Shown here: positions 17,152 to 26,050 of the stretch, piece after piece
How the letters are laid out: each line of letters opens with the position of its first letter
Numbering within the stretch: the stretch's first letter is position 1
Position numbers and translations under genes: made by a program
Notes under the pieces: generated by a model
The model's database searches: none
Told to the model about the DNA's origin: nothing
What the model saw: the letters and a program-made list of their open reading frames with translations, nothing else
Assembly: GCA_002377585.1 (NCBI GenBank)
Contig: DFQC01000026.1
Location: 13,062 to 60,720, forward strand
Reading direction: 5' to 3'
DNA from: Anaerolineales bacterium UBA3499
GTDB taxonomy: Bacteria > Chloroflexota > Anaerolineae > Anaerolineales > UBA11657
DNA length: 47,659 nt

Positions 17152-18222
17152 ATGATTTTGACTATAGTTGTGTGTTTAGCAGTAATTTCTGTGGCCGTCT
17201 ATCTTCTCGCAATACTAACTGACAAATATTTTATCGTTAGTTTGGACGAGATATCAGGTCGCTTGAAGCTGTCCAATGATGTGGCAGGCGCCACATTGAT
17301 GGCTATGGGTTCGTCTGCTCCGGAGCTTGCTATTGCGTTAATTGCATTATTGAAGCCAGGAGGGCATGGTGACGTGGGGATTGGCACTATAGTTGGGTCG
17401 GCCCTGTTTAATATCCTTGTGATTACAGGTGCTTCGGCGCTAGCAAGACCGTTACGTATAACCTGGGCGGTCGTTACTCGTGACGTGGTTGTGTATTGTG
17501 CAAGTGTAGGGATGTTGTTGTGGGCCTTTGCCGACAATAAAATTGACATTAGAGAGGCTGCAATTTTTATTGCGTTCTACGCTTTATATGTTGCTGGTTT
17601 GTTTTGGTGGAGCAAGGCGCAAAGAAGAGTTGATACTGAAAACTTTGATGACGGTAAAGAAGAAAGGAATTTTGATAGTGGCGGCAAATCTGTTGTGGGA
17701 AAGTTGACCTTATTGATTGATCGCGTGTTCCATAGTCTTATGGGCGACCCACGAGCAAAATATATACGAGCGTTTATTGTATCGATTGGTTTGATTAGCT
17801 TAATTAGTTGGGTTTTGGTGGAAAGTGGTATTGCGTTGGCTAACGCTGTTGGAGTACCTCCGGTTATTGTAGCGCTGACTATATTGGCTCCGGGCACGTC
17901 CGTGCCTGACATGATATCTTCGATTGTTGTAGCTAAACAAGGTAGAGGAGGAATGGCGGTCGCTAATGCTGTTGGGTCTAATATCTTTGATATATTGATT
18001 GGGCTTGGCCTTCCGTGGCTAGTGATAATCTTTAGCGGACGTGAGTACATTGAAGTCATGTCGGAGGGGATTACTGGATCCACTTGGCTGCTGTTGGGAT
18101 CGGTGTTTATATTGTATATATTTATGTTGACTGGAAGGCGGTTGGGGCGGAAAGAGGGGCTAGTTTTAGTGATCGGATATTTGGTTTATGTAGTTTGGAT
18201 GTATTTTGGGCAAGCATTTTAA
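17152..18222 (+). CDS. Sodium/calcium exchanger family protein (CaCA)
   Basis: A 356-residue protein with ten or so membrane helices in two inverted halves. Each half carries an alpha-repeat: MAMGSSAPELAIALIALL in the first and ILAPGTSVPDMISSIVVAK in the second, with the acidic Glu/Asp cation ligands and the downstream GSALFNILV / GSNIFDILIGLG elements. A hydrophilic loop of about 60 residues (roughly 140-200) separates them. This is the pattern of Na+/Ca2+ (or K+-dependent) antiporters of the YrbG group. AAGGG lies six bases before the ATG. It is the first gene of a plus-strand run with the TauE-type exporter and mobA. Confidence 0.9.
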   Translation: MILTIVVCLAVISVAVYLLAILTDKYFIVSLDEISGRLKLSNDVAGATLMAMGSSAPELAIALIALLKPGGHGDVGIGTIVGSALFNILVITGASALARPLRITWAVVTRDVVVYCASVGMLLWAFADNKIDIREAAIFIAFYALYVAGLFWWSKAQRRVDTENFDDGKEERNFDSGGKSVVGKLTLLIDRVFHSLMGDPRAKYIRAFIVSIGLISLISWVLVESGIALANAVGVPPVIVALTILAPGTSVPDMISSIVVAKQGRGGMAVANAVGSNIFDILIGLGLPWLVIIFSGREYIEVMSEGITGSTWLLLGSVFILYIFMLTGRRLGRKEGLVLVIGYLVYVVWMYFGQAF

Positions 18223-18261
18223 TCCAAATAACAACGACGATAGTATCTCGGAGAGATGGCA

Positions 18262-19023
18262 ATGAATGAGTTTGCACAAATTGGGGCAGTAGTTATTGCT
18301 GGATTTGCCTGCGGCTTTATAAATACTCTTGCCGGAAGTGGCTCATTAATCACATTGCCGTTGCTAATATTTCTTGGGCTTCCTGCGCCTATAGCTAATG
18401 GAACCAATCGAGTTGCAATTGTTATTCAAAATATTGTCGCTGTAAGTAGCTTTCGGGCTCAAAATGTGCTTGAGGTAAAGCCGGCGGTCAAATATGCTGC
18501 CCCCGCGATTATAGGCGCTGTCGCAGGCGCACAAATTGCTGTTGATGTAGATGCTGTGCAGATGGAAAGAATTATCGGTGTGTTGATGCTTGTTATGCTT
18601 CCATTTATATTTTGGAGTCCAAAAAAGTGGCTTAACGACAGACTAGGTGCAAAAACAAAAAAACACTCTTTTTCAGTGGCAATAATATTTTTTGCAATAG
18701 GTGCTTATGGTGGCTTTATACAGGCTGGTGTAGGTATATTTTTACTTATGGGCCTTGTTTACGCTGGTCAATACGACTTGATAAAAGGTAATGCGGTAAA
18801 AGTTTTTATCGTTCTGTGTTTTACTGTGTTTGCACTCGGCGTGTTTTTGATAAATGGGTATGTTGATTGGAAGATCGGTCTTACACTGGCGGTAGGAAAT
18901 GCTATGGGCGCTATGGTTGCATCTAGGTTAGCGGTTAAACGAGGTGAACAGTTTGTTAGGTGGGTACTTTTGCTAGCGATACTGATGGGTGCGTCGAAAC
19001 TGCTGGGTGTTGCGTTTGTTTAA
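18262..19023 (+). CDS. TauE/SafE-family anion (sulfite/organosulfonate) exporter
   Basis: A 253-residue membrane protein with seven or eight helices. The N-terminal GFACGFINTLAGSGSLITLPLLIFLGLPAPIANGTNRVAI region and the internal repeat YGGFIQAGVGIFLLMGLVYAG are the TauE/SafE (DUF81) signature. Family members export sulfite, sulfoacetate or related anions, or import them in some cases. GGAG at 18250 fits the second ATG (18262) better than the first (18256), so I use that start. A sulfite transporter would make sense with the sulfite-oxidising module 7 kb away and with the molybdenum-cofactor gene that follows, but substrate cannot be read from sequence. Confidence 0.88.
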   Translation: MNEFAQIGAVVIAGFACGFINTLAGSGSLITLPLLIFLGLPAPIANGTNRVAIVIQNIVAVSSFRAQNVLEVKPAVKYAAPAIIGAVAGAQIAVDVDAVQMERIIGVLMLVMLPFIFWSPKKWLNDRLGAKTKKHSFSVAIIFFAIGAYGGFIQAGVGIFLLMGLVYAGQYDLIKGNAVKVFIVLCFTVFALGVFLINGYVDWKIGLTLAVGNAMGAMVASRLAVKRGEQFVRWVLLLAILMGASKLLGVAFV

Positions 19024-19063
19024 TCAATTAGGATTTATATTTGCGTATGCGCGAAACGGCTAG

Positions 19064-19068
19064 AAGGA
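19064..19068 (+). promoter_or_regulatory. Shine-Dalgarno site deciding the mobA start
   Basis: AAGGA lies five bases before the ATG at 19074. The upstream TTG (19041) and ATG (19047) in the same frame have no such site and would add a charged tail not seen in MobA proteins. Confidence 0.7.
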
Positions 19069-19073
19069 ATAGT

Positions 19074-19694
19074 ATGGGTATTGGTGTCCAAGAGGTTGGG
19101 GTTGCTATATTAGCTGGTGGAAAATCCAGTAGAATGGGGAGCGACAAAGGTTTGGTCATGTTAGACGGGTACCCCCTTGTTGAGCGCATTATACGGCAGA
19201 TTTCACATCTGTTCGAAGATATATTTATAGTGACTAATAAACCAGAAGGATACAGTCAATTTGGTTATCCAATAGTGGGGGATGTTATTAGGGATGTTGG
19301 CCCCCTTGGTGGCGTCTATACTGCTCTTGACTACGACAAGAATGACTATACACTGATCCTGAGCTGTGACATGCCTTTTGTTTGCCAAGGTATATTGGTA
19401 TATTTGTTAGATATTGTTGAGAAATATCAGGCTGTCGTACCGCGGATGGACAAATTATCTCATCCGGAACCCTTACGCGCTTTATATCGAAATGACTGCT
19501 TAAAGCAGATTTATAATTACTTGAAAACTGGTGGACGCAAAGCAATTGGGTTTTATGATGAAATTGATGTGCGGTATGTTGAAAGGAAGGAAATTGAAGA
19601 TATAGATCCGGGTGCGATGTCGTTTTTTAATGCGAATACACCATATGATTTGGTGGAAGCTGGTAGGCTGACAAAGTACTATCCGCTAATATGA
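19074..19694 (+). CDS. mobA: Molybdenum cofactor guanylyltransferase
   Basis: Transfers GMP from GTP to Mo-molybdopterin to make the guanine-dinucleotide cofactor used by DMSO-reductase-family enzymes such as the one at 27687-30518. The 206-residue protein has the nucleotidyltransferase signature AILAGGKSSRMGSDKGLVML at the N terminus, GPLGGVYTAL and the metal-binding LSCDMPFV. Length matches E. coli MobA (194). The xanthine-dehydrogenase-type enzyme in this window would instead use the plain or cytidine form of the cofactor, so MobA points to the sulfur module. The stop is only seven bases from the convergent stop of the phosphatidyltransferase gene. Confidence 0.92.
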   Translation: MGIGVQEVGVAILAGGKSSRMGSDKGLVMLDGYPLVERIIRQISHLFEDIFIVTNKPEGYSQFGYPIVGDVIRDVGPLGGVYTALDYDKNDYTLILSCDMPFVCQGILVYLLDIVEKYQAVVPRMDKLSHPEPLRALYRNDCLKQIYNYLKTGGRKAIGFYDEIDVRYVERKEIEDIDPGAMSFFNANTPYDLVEAGRLTKYYPLI

Positions 19695-19701
19695 TAAATG
19701 T

Positions 19702-20427
19702 TTAGTCGATTGATTTGTGGAACAAGGTGTTGAAGATACTTATTGCTATATAGTAAGTTGAACATATTATTGATATCCAAAGAGGAGCAGGGTAAACTGT
19801 TGGATAAGTATATATTAAGATGAAACCCGATATACCCCATATTATGGCCACCGACATTATCGTAGTCTTGTGCTTAGTCGTGCGGCTGGGGTAATAATAC
19901 TTTATCGGGATAAATATTAGTACTATTAATACGCCTAATAGTATGAGATTGTTAGTGGGGCTTGGTTTAAGTATAAGCATGTAGAGTACTGCCACATTCC
20001 AGTATGATGGAAAGCCAGTGAAAAAGTTGTCGGCTGATTTAGATTCTGATTGTGCAAATTGGTACGCTGAAGCGATGAGTATTGATGGAAGTACCCAATT
20101 GTTATAGGTGAGTGGGATTAGTTGGGCTTTGTATATAAAGATGACTGGCACCATAACATACGTAATATAGTCTACTATTGCGTCGAGTAAAGCGCCGTCG
20201 AAATTAGGTATATTTTCGGCAGAATTCAGCTTTCGTGCTATCGTTCCGTCGATAGCGTCTGACACTACTGCCGCTGTCATCCAAATGAGTGCTGTTCTGT
20301 AGTGCAAGGCAAATATCTCCACTATAGATAAGAATCCAAATATGAGGCCGCTTGCAGTAACGAGGTGAGGTGTCCATGAGATGGCATTGTTGACTGCGGT
20401 TTGTAGAGATGTTGATGGTCTAGACAT
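19702..20427 (-). CDS. CDP-alcohol phosphatidyltransferase, phosphatidylcholine-synthase-like
   Basis: A 241-residue membrane enzyme with about seven or eight helices. The CDP-alcohol motif lies at residues 57-86: D57xxD60G61xxA64R65, then twelve residues, G78xxxD82xxxD86. The twelve-residue spacing between AR and G, and the following IVDYITYVMVPVIF, match phosphatidylcholine synthase (Pcs), which joins choline directly to CDP-diacylglycerol, better than phosphatidylglycerophosphate or phosphatidylserine synthases. A different alcohol is possible. It follows the WD40 gene by 21 bases on the same strand. No choline transporter is visible here. Confidence 0.8.
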   Translation of the reverse strand: MSRPSTSLQTAVNNAISWTPHLVTASGLIFGFLSIVEIFALHYRTALIWMTAAVVSDAIDGTIARKLNSAENIPNFDGALLDAIVDYITYVMVPVIFIYKAQLIPLTYNNWVLPSILIASAYQFAQSESKSADNFFTGFPSYWNVAVLYMLILKPSPTNNLILLGVLIVLIFIPIKYYYPSRTTKHKTTIMSVAIIWGISGFILIYTYPTVYPAPLWISIICSTYYIAISIFNTLFHKSID

Positions 20428-20448
20428 GAAATGTAGGTTCTGCTTATC

Positions 20449-21741
20449 TTATCTGATGCTATCTGAAGGCTTCCAAATTGTTACATAGTCATTATCCGAA
20501 AACGTGGTAATCCAGTTTCCATTCACGGAAAATTCTAAAGTAGTTGGTGAAATATTGGGCACTGAGCTACTTGAAAGTTCCTGGTGGGTTTTAGTGTCCC
20601 AGAGAGTGATGCTACCATTGGCGTCAACCGCAGCAAGTAGTTTTCCGTCTGGAGAGTATGCCAATGAAAGATATTCGGTGTTACTATCAGTGTTTGAATA
20701 TACAGTTTCTTGCTTTCCTGAGTCTATATCCCAGGTGTGGATGTATCCGGTATCAGAGGATGTTGCTATATGGGTGCCTTGCGGATTGATTGTTGTTGCA
20801 TGGGCATATTTGCTACGCATAAATGTTTGGGTGTTATCGCCGGTAGAAGTATCCCATAATTTTATTAGTGATGCGTAGTGCTGATTGATTGTGCCTGCCG
20901 TGTATATTGCTAAGATTTCCCCGTCTGGGGTGAAACGCCAATTGCTTATTGCGTCCTCGTGGGTCAATAGTGGTCCAAGCTTATTGGTGGAGATGTCGAA
21001 CAACTGAGCCGACGCGCCTGATATGAACGCTAGTTGTGTCCAGTTTGTGTTGAATTCAACTGCATAGAATTGGCGAGCGCTCTGTGGCCACTCTATGGTC
21101 CTGCAATTGTTCGGGTTAGAAAGGTCACATATTTTAATCGCAGGAATATCATCTGCTGAAATTGCTGCAAAGTGTGAGCTATCGGGAGATAGATCTATTG
21201 ATGAGATATGTCTATTTTGAGCAGGCCATGATTTGAAGTCGTATAGCGCGATAAGGTCGTCAGTTGCAAGGTCCCATAGATATATCATCTTGTTGGTGTC
21301 TAGCGCTAGGAGCATGGTCGAATCTTCTGAAAAAACTATGGAGAGAATGGGTCCATATGGGCCAAATAAGTGCTTTGGCGTGGGGTTTGGTAGGTCCCAT
21401 ATGGAAATTGGGTCTGTATAGGAGGTTGAGGCTAATAATTTGCCGGAGCTAGACATAAAAGCCAAGTGTGCGTTTGGGGCCTGTAGGGTTATGCTGGTTT
21501 GGGAAAGCAAATCTGTGAGGGTAATGGTCTGGTCGTGTACGTTGGCAAAGTACTGGCCACCGTTAGCTGATATTTTTGTGTACAAAGGGCTCATATCGAT
21601 AGTGGCTACAGGAGCAAGAGAGGCTGCTGTTTCAGGGTTTAATTTAGGTATAGCGGATTGTGATGTGATGGTGCAAGATGTAGCGCTGACAATTAGAGCT
21701 GTCGCAAATAAGATGGTTATGTGCAGTCGGTTGGTCAACAT
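20449..21741 (-). CDS. WD40-repeat beta-propeller protein, exported (possible lipoprotein)
   Basis: A 430-residue protein with an N-terminal hydrophobic signal (HITILFATALIVSATSC; Cys23 could be a lipobox cysteine, although the -3 residue is Ala rather than Leu). The remainder is a run of about seven WD40-like blades, each ending in patterns such as PISIWDLPN, MIYLWDLAT, LIKLWDTST, YIHTWDIDS, SITLWDTKT and YVTIWKPSD, with SxDG/SPDG turns between. Such propellers serve as protein-binding platforms outside the membrane. No catalytic domain is attached. Position between hemW and the phosphatidyltransferase gives no functional hint. Confidence 0.82.
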   Translation of the reverse strand: MLTNRLHITILFATALIVSATSCTITSQSAIPKLNPETAASLAPVATIDMSPLYTKISANGGQYFANVHDQTITLTDLLSQTSITLQAPNAHLAFMSSSGKLLASTSYTDPISIWDLPNPTPKHLFGPYGPILSIVFSEDSTMLLALDTNKMIYLWDLATDDLIALYDFKSWPAQNRHISSIDLSPDSSHFAAISADDIPAIKICDLSNPNNCRTIEWPQSARQFYAVEFNTNWTQLAFISGASAQLFDISTNKLGPLLTHEDAISNWRFTPDGEILAIYTAGTINQHYASLIKLWDTSTGDNTQTFMRSKYAHATTINPQGTHIATSSDTGYIHTWDIDSGKQETVYSNTDSNTEYLSLAYSPDGKLLAAVDANGSITLWDTKTHQELSSSSVPNISPTTLEFSVNGNWITTFSDNDYVTIWKPSDSIR

Positions 21742-21812
21742 AATTGGTGTGTGTGTTTATAACGAGAGTGCTTATTATATATTATGCGGCCTGTAACCAT
21801 AGGTTTATTCTG

Positions 21813-22997
21813 TTAAGTAAATTCTGAAAAAACTCTATTGGCGAGTAGGCGCCCTGAGGTAGTTAGACGTATACCGTTGTGGTCGTTGTGGAGTAGTCCT
21901 TGACTAACGAGTTGGGACAAAATGGATTTGTAGTGGTTTTTTGGATTGGCTCCAAAGCGGGATTGGAATTCGTTGTGTCTTACTCCGCTCGCCAATAGAT
22001 GTAGGCCTAGCATCATCGTTTCGTTCATTTCAGTATCTGTGTCGATCAGTGTAGATTGAATCATTGCGGGTGTTCCTGGATAATCCACGCGATGTTCCTT
22101 TGCAGAAACGTTTAAGTTAAGTAGCTTTATATATTCATATGGTGATTTTGTATTCGTGTATCTATGCTGTTTGTACCAGCTGTGAGCTCCAGCTCCTATA
22201 CCTATATAAGGTAGATTTTGCCAGTATTGGAGATTGTGTCGGCATTCGGAATAATTGGAAGTTATAGACCAGTTAGAGATTTCATATTGGTTGTAATTAT
22301 GTGACTTCAAAAAGGTATCGGCATATTTATACATGTTTGCGGTGATATCTGAATTTGGGTGTGGTAAATATCCTGAGTCGACTCTAGAAAACATTGGAGT
22401 GTCCTGTTCCAGATGGAGAGAGTATAGTGATAGATGTTGAGCTCCCAAATCTACGACTTGTGATAAGGTGTGCTTCCATGACGACTCTGTTTGATTTGGT
22501 AGACCATACATTAGGTCTAAATTGATTTGGTTGAAGCCTGCTGATAATGCGTCCTTATATGACTGGATTACATGTCTAAATGTATGCAATCTGTCTAAAA
22601 GTTGCAGTTCGGAGGATATTGCCGACTGCGCACCTATGGAGATCCGATTAAACCCTAGGTTTAATAGAGAGTTGAGGTAGACTGGATTTAGTGTGCCTGG
22701 ATTAGATTCAAGACTTAACTCAATGTCAGGTTTCAATTCGAAAGTGGCTTTTACTGCGGTCAGGATTTGCGCCAATGACTTTGCAGGTAGCAATGATGGT
22801 GTGCCTCCACCGAAGAAGATAGTGCCAATATTTGTAATTTCACAGCCTTGATAGTGCCTTATTTCTGTGCAGACCGCGTCGACATATGAGGGTATTAATG
22901 GATCGAGCCCTGCGTATGTATTAAAATCGCAATAGGAACACTTTAACCGACAAAATGGGATATGTATATATAAACTTATGGAATCGCTGATACTCAT
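21813..22997 (-). CDS. hemW: HemW-type radical SAM protein (coproporphyrinogen III oxidase-like)
   Basis: A 394-residue radical SAM protein. The Fe-S motif C16xxxC20xxC23 lies in YIHIPFCRLKCSYCDFNTYAG, followed by TIFFGGGTPSLL, the SAM-contact ESNPGTL and NRISIGAQSA, and the C-terminal HemN-type domain. It has the HemW spacing (F after the third Cys and no N-terminal HemN extension); HemW is a heme-binding heme chaperone, whereas HemN makes protoporphyrinogen anaerobically. AAGGA lies four bases before the ATG. It follows the ABC exporter gene by 33 bases. Confidence 0.9.
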   Translation of the reverse strand: MSISDSISLYIHIPFCRLKCSYCDFNTYAGLDPLIPSYVDAVCTEIRHYQGCEITNIGTIFFGGGTPSLLPAKSLAQILTAVKATFELKPDIELSLESNPGTLNPVYLNSLLNLGFNRISIGAQSAISSELQLLDRLHTFRHVIQSYKDALSAGFNQINLDLMYGLPNQTESSWKHTLSQVVDLGAQHLSLYSLHLEQDTPMFSRVDSGYLPHPNSDITANMYKYADTFLKSHNYNQYEISNWSITSNYSECRHNLQYWQNLPYIGIGAGAHSWYKQHRYTNTKSPYEYIKLLNLNVSAKEHRVDYPGTPAMIQSTLIDTDTEMNETMMLGLHLLASGVRHNEFQSRFGANPKNHYKSILSQLVSQGLLHNDHNGIRLTTSGRLLANRVFSEFT

Positions 22998-23030
22998 TTA
23001 TCCTTATAGTATGCGTATAGGCATATGATA

Positions 23031-25037
23031 TTAAGATTCATCTATCGAATTACTCTTGAACTGCGTATTATACAATTCCGAATATAGACCTTTAGAGCCC
23101 AATAGGCGCGAGTGTGAACCCATCTCAACAACTGAGCCATTTTCGATAACTATAATGACGTCCGCTGCTAATATGGTAGATAAGCGATGAGCTATTACGA
23201 GGCTAGTTCTACCAATAAAGAGCGGTTTTAGTGCAGATTGAATAAGTGATTCGGAACGCGAATCAAGAGATGATGTGGCTTCGTCAAGTATTAGTATACG
23301 GGGATCTTTGAGGATGACTCTTGCTATTGATACTCTCTGTTTTTCGCCGCCTGAAAGCTTGTAACCCCGTTCTCCGACTATTGTCTCTAAGCCATCTGGT
23401 AATCTGCTAATAAATTCTGTTAGGTTTGACGCTTTACATGCATTGGCAATTTGTTGTGCAGTTGCTTGTGGTTTAGCGTAACGTAAATTTTCCTCCAATG
23501 TGTCGTGGAACAAGTATGTTTCTTGGGTTACCATGCCTATTGTTCGGGAGAGTGAGTCAAGGCTAATATTTTTGATGTCTATATTGTCTATTTGTATGGA
23601 TCCATTGGTTGGATCATAAAGGCGTGGCAATAAGTAGGTCAATGTAGTTTTACCGGCGCCGCTAGGCCCAACTAAAGCAGCGAGTTGACCTGGTTTAATA
23701 GTGAAATTGATATTGTTAAGTGTCCAATGTTGGTCCGGACCTGGTTTGGTACGTTGTTTGGGTTGACTGCTTGTAGCGTAGATGTCACGGCGTCGTGCAT
23801 ATGGGCGGGTTATTGCTGATAATGAAGTTGATGAGGTTATGTCGGCGGAGTTGGCATCTCTGTTATATGAAAAATAGACTTTTTCGAATTGGATTTTTCC
23901 ATTGGGGTTAATGAGGTCATTTGGATTGTTGGAATCGACTATTTCATGAGGTAGATCGAGGACTTCGAATACTCTTTCGAAGCTAACCATTGATGTTGTA
24001 AAGTCGACTCGGGCATTAGCCAATGAACTTATTGGACCATAAAGATCTCGTAAGTATGCTGCGAAAGCTATGATTGTTCCAATAGTGAAGGCTCCTGTCA
24101 ATACCAGGTGACCGCCATACCAAAACACAAGAGCAGTTCCAGTAGCACTTATGACTCCTAGCGCCATAAAGAACCAGCGACCAATAACGGCTGATCGTAT
24201 GCCGATATCTGCGACCGCATTGCTTCTGCGCTGGAACTTTTGGTAGGTATCCGATTGTCGACCGAATAACTTCATTAGAAGTGCCCCGCTAACATTCAAG
24301 GTTTCATTCATAAGTATGTTCATGTCGGCGTTAAGGTCTAATGATTTCCGCGTTATGTCTCTTAGCCGGTTTGCTACCTTTCGCGCAGGCACCAAAAAGA
24401 GTGGCAATATCGCGATACTAATAATTGTTAACTGCCAGTTTAGGGAAAACATAATTGACAATGTAAAAATTACGCGGGTGGTGTTTGTTATGATACTAAT
24501 TAAAGTTCCAGTAACTGCTCGCTGAGCTCCGACAACATCGTTATTCAAACGGGCCATTATTTCACCAGTCTTTGTGTTGGTAAAGAAGCGTAACGACATT
24601 TGTTGCATATGGCCATAAAGCTTTTGGCGTAGGTCGCGGATAAGGCCTTCGCCTACCGTTGAGCTGTGATAGCGTTGGGCAACTTGTATAGCGCCGGTGA
24701 TTATAGGTACTGCTATCATTGAGATGGCCAACAAGTTTAGTTCGGTGTAATTCTTGTTTGGTAACGTGCTGTCTATTAGGCGTCGATATATAAGTGGTGG
24801 AAGTAACCCGAGGAGAACAGATAGGCTGATCGCTATAAGAATGATGACGATACGATGTTGGTATGGCTTTGCATATTGCCATACTCGTCGAAGCAGTTGG
24901 CGATCAATATTTGATTCGTTGCCGTCTTCGGCTGATAGATACTGCCACCAGCCACCCATGCCGCCGTGGAACATTGTGAGTGCGCTTTCCCGTAATGTAA
25001 TATTATTGTACACTGAATATTGGCTGAATATTTGCAT
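23031..25037 (-). CDS. ABC exporter, fused permease and ATPase (MsbA/LmrA type)
   Basis: A 668-residue half-transporter. An N-terminal extension of about 50 residues precedes six transmembrane helices (about residues 60-340, with coupling-helix sequence RFFTNTKTGEIMARLNNDV), then an ABC ATPase with Walker A LVGPSGAGKTTLT, Q-loop GMVTQETYLF, signature YKLSGGEKQRVSIAR, Walker B ILILDEATSSLD and the H-loop VIAHRLST. Between the membrane domain and the ATPase is an unusually long Ser/Arg-rich insertion (around 395-440). The family exports lipids, drugs or peptides; substrate unknown. ATG 24974 is an alternative start that removes 21 residues. It is divergent from trxB. Confidence 0.92.
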   Translation of the reverse strand: MQIFSQYSVYNNITLRESALTMFHGGMGGWWQYLSAEDGNESNIDRQLLRRVWQYAKPYQHRIVIILIAISLSVLLGLLPPLIYRRLIDSTLPNKNYTELNLLAISMIAVPIITGAIQVAQRYHSSTVGEGLIRDLRQKLYGHMQQMSLRFFTNTKTGEIMARLNNDVVGAQRAVTGTLISIITNTTRVIFTLSIMFSLNWQLTIISIAILPLFLVPARKVANRLRDITRKSLDLNADMNILMNETLNVSGALLMKLFGRQSDTYQKFQRRSNAVADIGIRSAVIGRWFFMALGVISATGTALVFWYGGHLVLTGAFTIGTIIAFAAYLRDLYGPISSLANARVDFTTSMVSFERVFEVLDLPHEIVDSNNPNDLINPNGKIQFEKVYFSYNRDANSADITSSTSLSAITRPYARRRDIYATSSQPKQRTKPGPDQHWTLNNINFTIKPGQLAALVGPSGAGKTTLTYLLPRLYDPTNGSIQIDNIDIKNISLDSLSRTIGMVTQETYLFHDTLEENLRYAKPQATAQQIANACKASNLTEFISRLPDGLETIVGERGYKLSGGEKQRVSIARVILKDPRILILDEATSSLDSRSESLIQSALKPLFIGRTSLVIAHRLSTILAADVIIVIENGSVVEMGSHSRLLGSKGLYSELYNTQFKSNSIDES

Positions 25038-25096
25038 ATAGATGTCGAGTTAATATCACGGCCTTATAGGAAATTTTTATATAGAGGATTAAACGA

Positions 25097-26047
25097 ATGA
25101 GTATAGGAAATGATTCCGGTCATAGGCGCCTGATAATTTTAGGGTCAGGCCCAGCAGGCCTAACCGCTGCTATATATGCGGGTAGGGCTAATCTTAAGCC
25201 AATGCTATTGGCTGGTAATGAGCCAGGCGGACAGCTCACTCTAACTACTGACGTCGAAAACTACCCGGGGTATCCGGATGGCGTCCAAGGACCTGAGATG
25301 ATGGAACAATTTCGCGCGCAAGCTGAAAGATTCGAAACAGAATTTGTAAATGGACATGTTGTTGGTGTCGAATTTGGACGAAGACCATTTGTGTTGCATC
25401 TGGAGGGTGGAAAAGAGCTTACATGTGAGTCTCTTATAATAGCAACTGGTGCATCTGCAAGATGGCTGGGTTTGGAAAGCGAGACAAAACTAAGGGGACG
25501 CGGTGTTTCGGCGTGTGCTACATGTGATGGTTTTTTCTTTAAAGATCGAGTTGTTGGTGTTGTAGGGGGTGGTGATACCGCAATGGAAGAAGCTCTGTTT
25601 TTAACTAAATTTGCTCGTCAAGTGCATGTTATACATAGAAGGGACGAGTTGAGAGCAAGTGCAATAATGCAGAAGCGCGCATTAGGTAACGAGAAGATTA
25701 GCTTTGTTTGGGATAGTGTAGTAGAGGAGGTTATTAGTGAGGATGGAGCTGCGGTGGAAGCTGTATCGTTACGGAACCTTAAGACTGATGATACTTCTAA
25801 GCTGTCTCTTGGTGGGTTGTTTATTGCAATTGGACATACTCCTAATACAGAAATATTTCGCGGTAAAATGAACATGAACGATGAGGGGTACATTGATACT
25901 GTAGAGCATAGCACTCACACTAGCGTCGAGGGTGTGTTTGCGTGTGGAGATGCTGCTGATAGTGTGTATCGACAAGCTGTTACTGCAGCAGGGACCGGGT
26001 GCATGGCTGCGATTGATGCGGAAAGATGGCTTTCAAGCATTGAATAA
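25097..26047 (+). CDS. trxB: Thioredoxin-disulfide reductase
   Basis: FAD enzyme that reduces thioredoxin with NADPH. The 316-residue protein has the FAD motif LIILGSGPAGLTAAIYAGRA (residues 12-31), EPGGQLTLTTDVENYPG, the redox-active C140ATC143DG, the NADPH motif VGVVGGGDTAMEEALFLT and the C-terminal GVFACGDAAD. GAGGA lies eight bases before the ATG. It is the first gene of the plus-strand run ending with the SulP transporter, only three bases ahead of the Fe-S/NrfD gene. A thioredoxin system here could supply CcdA/TlpA or handle sulfur compounds with the rhodanese domain encoded at the end of the run; that link is inference. Confidence 0.95.
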   Translation: MSIGNDSGHRRLIILGSGPAGLTAAIYAGRANLKPMLLAGNEPGGQLTLTTDVENYPGYPDGVQGPEMMEQFRAQAERFETEFVNGHVVGVEFGRRPFVLHLEGGKELTCESLIIATGASARWLGLESETKLRGRGVSACATCDGFFFKDRVVGVVGGGDTAMEEALFLTKFARQVHVIHRRDELRASAIMQKRALGNEKISFVWDSVVEEVISEDGAAVEAVSLRNLKTDDTSKLSLGGLFIAIGHTPNTEIFRGKMNMNDEGYIDTVEHSTHTSVEGVFACGDAADSVYRQAVTAAGTGCMAAIDAERWLSSIE

Positions 26048-26050
26048 AAT

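Noticed and set aside
17199..18083. Long minus-strand frames opposite the Na+/Ca2+ exchanger gene
   Set aside because: Shadow frames created by codon bias; the plus strand has both alpha-repeats of a known family.
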